This document shows, piece after piece, positions 16,567 to 22,833 of a stretch of 33,191 nucleotides of DNA; position 1 is the stretch's first letter; the number at the start of each line of letters is the position of its first letter. A program made the translations under genes and the position numbers. The DNA is from Prosthecobacter sp. (lineage in GTDB: Bacteria > Verrucomicrobiota > Verrucomicrobiia > Verrucomicrobiales > Verrucomicrobiaceae). Location of the stretch: contig JAUREI010000024.1 of NCBI GenBank assembly GCA_030827515.1, positions 1 to 33,191 on the forward strand, read 5' to 3'. A model generated the notes under the pieces. That model was not told where the DNA came from, made no database searches, and worked only from the letters and a program-made list of their open reading frames with translations.

Positions 16567-17481
16567 TCACCCCCAGTGCATCCACTCGGAGAGCACTTTC
16601 ACGTCGCGCAGGTGGGCGGCGCGGAATTCTTTCAGGGTTGCGGGATCCTTGGCATCTCCCTTGAGGTATTCGAGATGCAGGGAAATCGGACCGGCATAGG
16701 CGCGGTCGCGCAGGAGCTTGGCGAAGTCGGGATTGATCTGGCCCAGTCCAAGCGGGCAGGTCTCGCTCTTGCGGCCCTGCCACTGGAAGTCCTTGAAGTA
16801 GACCGCTCCCCAATGGGTGGACGTCAGCGCGGCATGCAGCGGCCAGGCGAGGCCGCCCTCGACGGTCGCGTGCAGGATGTCGAAGCAGAAGCCGATCTGT
16901 TCGGGGCGATAGTCGCGGATGATGGAATACATGTCCCAGACCGTCGCTCCAAAGTAATCCTTGCCCGAGTGATTCTGGAACACCGGCTGGATGCCGAGTT
17001 CGTCGCAAAGCTGGACGAGGTCGCGCACGAGCGGGCGCACGGCCTGCAGCTGCTCCCAGATGGGCTTCTTGAGATCGTACTTGAAGTAGTTCATGCGGAA
17101 GCGCTTGATGCCGAGACCGGCCGCGGTGCGCAGGACCTTCTCCGTGTGCTGCTCGACGCTGACCTGGTTGATGCCTGAAGTCATGAGGGTCATCTCCAAA
17201 CCCTGCTGTTTCAGCGCCTCGACAAACTTGGGCAGTTCATCCGGCACCTGCTCGGGTTCAATGTGCCCCTTGGGCCGGATCGGTGCCTCGATGCCATCCA
17301 CCCCCATCTCGGCGGCCAGGCTGGCGATGTCGCCATACGACAGTCCCTGCAGGTGCTTGGTGAAAAAGCAGAGCTTGTTCGGGCGCTTCGCCGCCGAGGC
17401 GGCTACCGCGGGAGAGTCGGCAAGCAGGAGGCCGCCACCGGCGAGGGCGGCATGTTTGAGGAAGGCGCGGCGGTCGGTCAT
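16567..17481 (-). CDS. Tat-exported sugar phosphate isomerase/epimerase-like TIM-barrel protein
   Basis: A 304-residue protein starting at the ATG at 17481. It begins MTDRRAFLKHAALAGGGLLL, a twin-arginine signal (RRAFLK plus hydrophobic core), with cleavage probably after AVAASA. The rest is an AP-endonuclease-2-like/xylose-isomerase-like TIM barrel: GVDGIEAPIRPKGH early, then GIQPVFQNHSG, GFCFDILHATVEGG, and near the end ISLHLEYL. His, Asp and Glu in these motifs fit a metal site. Such periplasmic proteins are frequent in Verrucomicrobiota and Planctomycetes and are thought to act on sugars or cyclitols; the substrate is unknown. It converges with recQ with 9 bases between the stops. Confidence 0.88.
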   Translation of the reverse strand: MTDRRAFLKHAALAGGGLLLADSPAVAASAAKRPNKLCFFTKHLQGLSYGDIASLAAEMGVDGIEAPIRPKGHIEPEQVPDELPKFVEALKQQGLEMTLMTSGINQVSVEQHTEKVLRTAAGLGIKRFRMNYFKYDLKKPIWEQLQAVRPLVRDLVQLCDELGIQPVFQNHSGKDYFGATVWDMYSIIRDYRPEQIGFCFDILHATVEGGLAWPLHAALTSTHWGAVYFKDFQWQGRKSETCPLGLGQINPDFAKLLRDRAYAGPISLHLEYLKGDAKDPATLKEFRAAHLRDVKVLSEWMHWG

Positions 17482-17589
17482 GGCGTGAAGGGTGGCGAAG
17501 GGAAAGAGGCGCGCGCGGCGCTTCTTGCAAGCGTCTCCGGCTTTTGCTGTTTGCCTTGAGTCGGGCCAGCCCCGCGCCAGACTGCCGCG

Positions 17590-18486
17590 ATGGCCGATCC
17601 GATCCAGTTCTACAACCGCCAGACCCGGAGCCTTGAGACCGAATCGGTCTATGGCGAGGGGCCGCTGCGCTTTGTCTACGAGAATCCGGCCGGGCGACTG
17701 GCCCTGCACGCGCTGGTCAAGCGCCGTCTGTTCTCGCGCTGGTACGGCTGGCGCATGGATCAGCCGTCAAGCCGCGCCAAGGTCGGGCCCTTCATCGAGC
17801 AATTCGGGGTCGATGCCGCCGAGTTTGCCGAACCGGTTGAGAACTACCGGACCTTCAACGAGTTCTTTTACCGCAGGCTGAAGGCCGGCGCGCGCCCGCT
17901 GGCGGCCGGTGACGATACCGTGGTGTTTCCGGCCGACGGCCGCCATCTGGCCATCCCCGATCTGGCCACCTGCACGAACTTCTGGGTCAAGGGCGTCCGC
18001 TTTGATCTCGCCGCCCTGCTCGACGACGAAGTCCTGGCGCGCGAGTTCGCCGGCGGTGCCGCTCTGATTTCGCGCCTCTGCCCGGTCGATTACCACCGCT
18101 TTCACTTTCCCTGTGCCGGCACGCCCAACACCCTGCGCCAGATCAACGGCCCGCTGTATTCGGTGAGTCCGATCGCCCTGCTGCGACGGCCGTCGATCCT
18201 GTGGGAAAACCTGCGCTGGGTGACGCGCCTCGACAGCCTTCGCTTCGGCCGTGTTCTCCTGCTGGAGATCGGCGCCACCTGCGTGGGAGGCGTCGTCCAC
18301 ACCGCGACCCCGGGCAGCTCCGTCGCCAAGGGCGAGGAAAAGGGCTACTTCCGTTTCGGCGGCTCCTGCTGCATCACCCTGTTTGAACGCGGGCGCGTGC
18401 GCTTTGCCGACGACCTGCTGGAGCATGGCGTCCAGGGTCGCGAAGTCTATGCCCGAATGGGCGAGGCGGCGGCCGAGGCGATGTGA
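17590..18486 (+). CDS. psd: Phosphatidylserine decarboxylase (GGS-C variant cleavage site)
   Basis: A 298-residue pyruvoyl-type decarboxylase that makes phosphatidylethanolamine at the inner membrane. The self-cleavage triad appears as D116 (FPADGRH), H172 (DYHRFHFP) and S259 in FRFGGSCCITLF. In most family members the cleavage motif is LGST or GGST; here the residue after the Ser is Cys, followed by another Cys. The Ser that becomes the pyruvoyl group is kept, so activity is expected. The N-terminal motif NYRTFNEFFYRRLKAGARP is typical of the family. The start has no obvious ribosome site; the 108-base gap behind it separates it from the divergent TIM-barrel gene. Confidence 0.93.
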   Translation: MADPIQFYNRQTRSLETESVYGEGPLRFVYENPAGRLALHALVKRRLFSRWYGWRMDQPSSRAKVGPFIEQFGVDAAEFAEPVENYRTFNEFFYRRLKAGARPLAAGDDTVVFPADGRHLAIPDLATCTNFWVKGVRFDLAALLDDEVLAREFAGGAALISRLCPVDYHRFHFPCAGTPNTLRQINGPLYSVSPIALLRRPSILWENLRWVTRLDSLRFGRVLLLEIGATCVGGVVHTATPGSSVAKGEEKGYFRFGGSCCITLFERGRVRFADDLLEHGVQGREVYARMGEAAAEAM

Positions 18487-18558
18487 GTCTGGGGCAACCT
18501 TCCGCAAGATTGCGCCGGACCACGGGTCGCGAATCCGGCTTGCCAAGCGGGCGCGCCC

Positions 18559-19050
18559 ATGAAAGAACAGGGCATGGAGTCGCATGATGTCATCCGCGAG
18601 GCGCTGGAGCGCACTTCCGCCAAGGAGGTGGCCAACCAGCTCGGTGTGTCGCTTTCACTGGTCTACAAGTGGTGCGGTCTTGACCCGCGCGAGGGCGGTG
18701 CCACTTCCAACCCGCTCGAGCGCGCCCGCCAGCTCTATGAAAGCACCGGCCACGAACCCCTGGTCCAGTGGCTCTGCCACAAGGCCGAGGGCGTGTTCGT
18801 GAAAAACCCGCCCACCGGCCGCAAGCCGGGCCGTGAAGTGATGCCGGCCACCCAGGAAATCGTGCAAAAGTTCGCCGACCTCCTCGCCGCGATCAGCCAG
18901 GCGGCGGCAGACAACCACATCAGCGAGACTGAGGCGAAAGCCATCCGCCGTGAATGGGACGAGCTCAAAAGCCACACCGAACGCTTTGTGAAGTGGTGCG
19001 AGGCGGGCGATTTCGAACACTTGTCCGACGACTTTTCCTCGCTTCCCTGA
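18559..19050 (+). CDS. HTH DNA-binding protein, phage CII-like, unknown function
   Basis: A 163-residue protein. Residues 10-35 form a helix-turn-helix, with AKEVANQLGVSLSLVYKWCG as the likely recognition unit. The C-terminal half is helical and charged (AAISQAAADNHISETEAKAI, then RREWDELKSHTERFVKWCEAG). The layout recalls the phage regulatory CII family, but no prophage genes surround it, so it is more likely a resident regulator. An alternative start lies at 18574. It follows psd by 72 bases and precedes the prenyl synthase by 9 bases, so it is probably cotranscribed with the latter. Confidence 0.75.
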   Translation: MKEQGMESHDVIREALERTSAKEVANQLGVSLSLVYKWCGLDPREGGATSNPLERARQLYESTGHEPLVQWLCHKAEGVFVKNPPTGRKPGREVMPATQEIVQKFADLLAAISQAAADNHISETEAKAIRREWDELKSHTERFVKWCEAGDFEHLSDDFSSLP

Positions 19051-19059
19051 CGCCTTCGC

Positions 19060-19944
19060 ATGTCCGACCTGAAGTCCTATCTCGCCGACCGCGCCGCCTT
19101 TGTCGACGCCACCCTCGACCGCCTCATCCCGCCCGCTGAAACACCTCCGGCGACCCTTCACCAGGCCATGCGCCACAGCGTCTTCGCCGGAGGCAAACGC
19201 CTGCGGCCGATCCTCTGCCTCGCCGCCACCGAGGCCTGTGGCGGAAGCCGGGAAGCCGCCGCCTTCGCCGCCTGCGCGGTCGAGTGCCTGCACACCTACT
19301 CGCTGATCCATGACGACCTGCCGAGCATGGACAATGATGACTTCCGCCGCGGCGTGCCAACCTGCCACAAGGTCTATGGCGAGGGGGTTGCCATCCTCGC
19401 CGGCGATGCCCTCCAGGCGCTGGCCTTTGAAATCCTGGTCAAGACGCCGGTGACCGTGCGTTACGGCGCCGGCGACCTCGTCGCCGAACTCGCACGCACG
19501 TCCGGCAGCCTGCATCTGGTCGGCGGACAGGTCGCCGACCTGGAGGGCGAAGGCAAAAAGCTGCCCCTTGAGGCCCTGCGCTTCATCCATGAAAACAAAA
19601 CCGCCGCCCTGCTCACCACCAGCCTGGCGCTCGGTGGCATGAGTGCCGACTGCCAGCCGGAGGAATTGCAGGCCCTGCGCACCTTTGGCATGGCCACCGG
19701 TCTTGCCTTCCAGATCCTCGACGACATTCTCGACGTCACCCAAACCAGCGAAAAGCTCGGCAAAAGTGCGGGGAAGGATTTGGCCTCCGACAAGTCCACC
19801 TACCCGGCCCTGATTGGTTTGGAAGCCTCACGTGTCGAGGCCCAGCGGCTCACCCAGTCCGCGCATGATGCGCTGGCGGTGTTCGGCGCGCGCGGCACAC
19901 GCCTGCGCGAGCTGGCCGACCACCTGCTGGCGCGGGATTATTAA
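19060..19944 (+). CDS. ispA: Farnesyl diphosphate synthase / short-chain polyprenyl synthetase
   Basis: A 294-residue E-type prenyl transferase. The first Asp-rich motif is DDLPSMD at residues 85-91, preceded by YSLIH and followed by the basic FRRG. The second is DDILD at 221-225 in FQILDDILDVT. AGGKRLRPIL near residue 44 binds isopentenyl diphosphate. The bulky pattern before the first motif (CLHTYSLIH) and the two residues between the Asp pairs fit a bacterial FPP/GGPP synthase. Product length is not settled by eye. Its stop overlaps the stop of the convergent ROK gene by 4 bases. Confidence 0.93.
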   Translation: MSDLKSYLADRAAFVDATLDRLIPPAETPPATLHQAMRHSVFAGGKRLRPILCLAATEACGGSREAAAFAACAVECLHTYSLIHDDLPSMDNDDFRRGVPTCHKVYGEGVAILAGDALQALAFEILVKTPVTVRYGAGDLVAELARTSGSLHLVGGQVADLEGEGKKLPLEALRFIHENKTAALLTTSLALGGMSADCQPEELQALRTFGMATGLAFQILDDILDVTQTSEKLGKSAGKDLASDKSTYPALIGLEASRVEAQRLTQSAHDALAVFGARGTRLRELADHLLARDY

Positions 19945-21059
19945 GGCTGCCAATGCTCGACCGCCAGGCAGGCGGCCCCCAGTGCGCCGGCCTCCTCCCC
20001 GAGCATGGTGAGTTCCACGCGCGGGGGCCTGCCGGCGAGAGCCGGAACGGTGAGTTCGACCTGGCGTACCATCGCTTCGCAGAATTTTTTTCCGAGCTGG
20101 CAAACCGGGCCGTGCAGGACGAACACCTCGGGATCCAGCAGTAGCTGCAGGCAGCCGATGACCCCCGCATAATCCATCGCCACCTCCTCAATCCGGTCTT
20201 CCGATGCGTTGCTCAGTTCGGCAAAAGCATCGTTGAGGTTCACCGGCACCGGAGCGTCCATGGCAAGTCCTGCCAACCGACGATAAGTTGCCGGCGCCGA
20301 AATCAGATCACCCAACTCCAGCCCTTGCCGTGAAGGGCTGGGCCAGAAACCCAGTTCACCGGCCGCATGGCGTGCCCCCATCGCGATATTGCCACCGTGG
20401 ACAACGGCCGCGTTGAAACCAAACCGGGCGCCAAGCAAGACATAATCCCTCAGGTGGTGCTGCAGGCCACACCAGCGCTCGGCCAGCGCGATCGTGCGCA
20501 AACCCTGTTCGATGTGAACAGGAACGGAGGTGACGCCATCCAGCATGCGGCTGAGAGGTATGTTCGTCCACCCCTTGATGAAGCGGTAGTGCAGGGCAAG
20601 CCCCTCGCCGGCGTTGACCAAGCCGGGCACACCAATGCCCACCCCAAGGAGCGGCAAGGACATGCCCGAAGATAAAATGTAGAAGACCTTTTGAATGGAT
20701 TCGAGCGTGCGTTCGACATCGAGATCCGCTGGCAGAAACTCGCGATAACGGGTGATCACCTTGCCCTCAAAATCCACCGCCACCCCCCAGATGCCACCGG
20801 CATGAAATTCAATGCCGGCAAACCATCCGGCGTCCGGACATGGGCGCAGCAGGCGTTTCGGACGGCCGACATGGCCCAACTCCTGACCGGTTTCCTGCAC
20901 CAGCCCGCGCTTGATCAGGGTGTCCACATAGATCCCCATGGTCGAGGCGGAAATGCTCATGGATCGCGCCAGCGATGATCTCGAGTTGGCCCGACGTGAG
21001 CGCAAATGCAAGACGCACTCCGCCAATTGGTGCTGAAACTCGTCGGGCTTGTAACGCAT
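19941..21059 (-). CDS. ROK-family transcriptional regulator without kinase residues
   Basis: A 372-residue protein with an N-terminal winged HTH (about residues 1-70; SRSSLARSMSISASTMGIYVDTLIKRGLV) and a ROK sugar-kinase-like domain. The ROK fold shows in FAGIEFHAGGIWGVAVDFEGKV, GVGIGVPGLVN and the late GARHAAGELGFWP. The usual kinase motif 'VENDANAAALGE' reads VHIEQGLRTIALAE, so the catalytic Asp is gone. The zinc motif CxCGxxGC after 'GE(L/I)G' is also absent. It is therefore most likely a sensor-repressor or activator of the NagC/XylR type with no kinase activity. It is divergent from the DMFase-like gene across a 263-base AT-rich spacer carrying palindromes. Confidence 0.9.
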   Translation of the reverse strand: MRYKPDEFQHQLAECVLHLRSRRANSRSSLARSMSISASTMGIYVDTLIKRGLVQETGQELGHVGRPKRLLRPCPDAGWFAGIEFHAGGIWGVAVDFEGKVITRYREFLPADLDVERTLESIQKVFYILSSGMSLPLLGVGIGVPGLVNAGEGLALHYRFIKGWTNIPLSRMLDGVTSVPVHIEQGLRTIALAERWCGLQHHLRDYVLLGARFGFNAAVVHGGNIAMGARHAAGELGFWPSPSRQGLELGDLISAPATYRRLAGLAMDAPVPVNLNDAFAELSNASEDRIEEVAMDYAGVIGCLQLLLDPEVFVLHGPVCQLGKKFCEAMVRQVELTVPALAGRPPRVELTMLGEEAGALGAACLAVEHWQP

Positions 21060-21080
21060 GGAACGACCTCAACGATTCCG

Positions 21081-21093
21081 AATTGTCACAATT
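21081..21093. promoter_or_regulatory. Perfect palindrome AATTGT-C-ACAATT, candidate ROK operator
   Basis: Two exact 6-base arms around a single C, centred 28 bases upstream of the ROK start codon. A related half-sized palindrome, ACAA-T-TTGT, lies at 21125-21133, and ATTGCAAT at 21091-21098 overlaps the end of the first. Operators of ROK repressors are typically AT-rich inverted repeats, so this may be the autoregulatory site (inference). Confidence 0.45.
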
Positions 21094-21160
21094 GCAATTA
21101 TTCTCAGAGTTTTCTCGAAACCGCACAATTTGTTTTTATTGCCGGCAATCAAGCGGCTGC

Positions 21161-21276
21161 GACCCTGTTTCTCGCAGATATGAAATCTTTTTATGCATGG
21201 CTCATTGAATTCCGCCCAGGACTTCGGAGTTCGGCACTTTCGGATACCAGTCCTGAAGGGCGTTGGGACCCTGTTT
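21161..21276. repeat. 10-base direct repeat GACCCTGTTT (21161-21170 and 21267-21276)
   Basis: Identical 10-base copies start 106 bases apart in the ROK/DMFase-like spacer. Copy 1 is followed by CTCG and copy 2 by TTGA. The spacing is close to ten helical turns. It could be a pair of regulator sites or chance. Confidence 0.3.
21217..21255 (+). repeat. Inverted repeat CAGGACT...AGTCCTG in leader region
   Basis: Seven-base arms at 21217-21223 and 21249-21255 are separated by 25 bases, about 70 bases upstream of the DMFase-like start. It could fold in a leader RNA or be a binding site. Support is only the symmetry. Confidence 0.3.
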
Positions 21277-21322
21277 TTGAGCGGAACCCGGCTTGACCCA
21301 AAAAAAACCCGTGAGGGCACGT

Positions 21323-22750
21323 ATGAAGCCCATGTCCCTGATTTCCCAGGAAAATGCCCAGGCCGGAACCACGGACTGGCAACTCACCCGGGTGCGACTT
21401 GATTCCACCACGGGTTTCCGCTCGCCTGTTCTGGAAGGCTGGTGTTCCCGTCAATCGGTCAAAGCGGGCGAAAGCCTGGATGTCTTCGTCAGCACCCGGC
21501 CTGCCACGCGCTTCAAGATCGAGATCTTCCGAACCGGCTACTATCAGGGTCGCGGCGCGAGGCGGATGCTGGAACTTGGTCCCTTCGAGGGCATCGAACA
21601 ACCCGTGCCGGCACCGGCTCAGGAAACCCGGCTGGTGGAATGTGCCTGGAAGAAATCCGTCACCCTGACCATTCCGAATGACTGGCTGAGCGGGGTCTAT
21701 CTTGGCCGCCTGACCACCCTGCCGGACCATGCCGACGAGCCCTACTGGCAGAGTTACGTCGTGTTCATCGTCAGGGACGACCGCCCGGCCGACATCCTGC
21801 TGCAATGCAGTGACAATACCTGGCAGGCCTACAACCGCTGGCCTTCCGACACCTCGCTTTACCTTCATCCAAAGGGTGGCCAGGGCCCTTGGCCACACGT
21901 CAGTTTCGACCGTCCCTACGCCAAGTACGCCCAGATCTACGAGAATCCGCAGTCGGTCGGTAGTGGCGAATGGCTCTGTTTTGAATTCCCCATGGCCTAC
22001 TGGCTGGAGCAGCATGGCTATGATGTCAGCTACTGTTCCAACAGCGACATGATCAGCCCCGAGCGCGGCAAGAAATGCAAGGCCTTCATCAGCATCGGCC
22101 ACGACGAATACTGGGACATCCGTCAGTACCAAAGCGTGGTGCAAATGCGGGAGGCAGGCGTCAACCTGCTCTTCCTCTCCGGCAACAGTGTCTGCTGGGT
22201 TACACCGTTTTCGGACAATGCGGGCGGCCTCCCCAACCGGCGTATCTTCCGCGGCGGACCCTACGGCGGCGACCATGAACATGCCGTTCACCGTGAAGCC
22301 AACCACGGTCCCTTTCCCCATCGGGGTCCCGACGAAGGCTATCTGATGGGCGCCCGCAACGTCCGCCCGGTCAATGGCGGCGGCGACTGGATCTGCGTGA
22401 AGCCGGAGCACTGGATCTTCGAAGGCACCGGGATGAAGGCAGGCGATGCCATCCCGGGCCTGATCGGCTGGGAATATCATGGGGATCCACCTTCCGACCT
22501 GCCCGGTCTTGAAGTCGTCGCGGGCGGCACCGCCTGGCAGGGAGGGCGCACTCCTCAACATTGGACGGCCACCCTCTATCCAGGACCCAAGGGAAATTTC
22601 GTCTTCAACGCCGCCACCATCTGGTGGGGGCTCGCCATCAGCAAGCCCCCCGGCACCCTGCCGGTCTGGAGTCATTACTCTAGACCCCATGGCCCGGATG
22701 CCCGCGTTCAACGCATCACGGCAAACCTGCTCAATCGGGCACTGCGCTGA
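21323..22750 (+). CDS. N,N-dimethylformamidase large-subunit-like protein (DMFA2_C type)
   Basis: I chose the ATG at 21323 because GAGG sits 6 bases upstream; an upstream in-frame TTG at 21293 is less likely. The 475-residue product has no signal peptide. An N-terminal beta domain (about 20-140) precedes the family core: DILLQCSDNTWQAYNRWP, DVSYCSNSDM, and H260-D-E-Y-W264 in SIGHDEYWDIRQYQ. Later come FLSGNSVCWV and WIFEGTGMKAGDAIPGLIG. This core is the C-terminal domain of DMFase large subunits, a 2-Tyr/1-Glu mononuclear iron amidohydrolase family; Y263 is a plausible iron ligand by recollection only. Paracoccus-type large subunits are longer (over 700 residues), so this is a short form, and no small-subunit gene adjoins it. 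Substrate unknown; the ROK neighbour suggests sugar-amide chemistry (speculation). Confidence 0.85.
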   Translation: MKPMSLISQENAQAGTTDWQLTRVRLDSTTGFRSPVLEGWCSRQSVKAGESLDVFVSTRPATRFKIEIFRTGYYQGRGARRMLELGPFEGIEQPVPAPAQETRLVECAWKKSVTLTIPNDWLSGVYLGRLTTLPDHADEPYWQSYVVFIVRDDRPADILLQCSDNTWQAYNRWPSDTSLYLHPKGGQGPWPHVSFDRPYAKYAQIYENPQSVGSGEWLCFEFPMAYWLEQHGYDVSYCSNSDMISPERGKKCKAFISIGHDEYWDIRQYQSVVQMREAGVNLLFLSGNSVCWVTPFSDNAGGLPNRRIFRGGPYGGDHEHAVHREANHGPFPHRGPDEGYLMGARNVRPVNGGGDWICVKPEHWIFEGTGMKAGDAIPGLIGWEYHGDPPSDLPGLEVVAGGTAWQGGRTPQHWTATLYPGPKGNFVFNAATIWWGLAISKPPGTLPVWSHYSRPHGPDARVQRITANLLNRALR

Positions 22751-22771
22751 GTTGCGCTCTCAAAACATAAC

Positions 22772-22815
22772 GGCACAAGCAAGCTATTCTCATCCGGCCA
22801 ATTTGTGCCTTTTTT
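22772..22815 (+). terminator. Probable intrinsic terminator of the DMFase-like gene
   Basis: GGCACAA at 22772-22778 pairs exactly with TTGTGCC at 22803-22809 and is followed by six T (22810-22815). The 24-base loop is long. It lies 21 bases after the stop at 22750 and directly before the 3' end of the convergent metallohydrolase gene. Confidence 0.65.
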
Positions 22816-22833
22816 GCAGGATGAATCGGGCGT

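Larger units (their letters stand above)
21060..21322. promoter_or_regulatory. Divergent AT-rich regulatory spacer (ROK regulator / DMFase-like gene)
   Basis: The 263-base spacer separates the ROK gene (-) from the DMFase-like gene (+). Bases 21061-21120 contain 23 G+C of 60 (38%), against 60-65% in nearby core genes. It holds the palindromes listed separately, a 10-base direct repeat and an inverted repeat. I see no convincing -35/-10 pair that I would assign with confidence. Confidence 0.6.

Noticed and set aside
18487-18558. CCGCAA-GA-TTGCG style hairpin after psd as a terminator
   Set aside because: The stem is short with a 2-base loop, alternative pairings compete and there is no T run.
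18559-19050. Prophage remnant, because of the CII-like HTH protein
   Set aside because: No integrase, structural or lysis genes and no att-like repeats are near; both neighbours are housekeeping lipid/isoprenoid genes.
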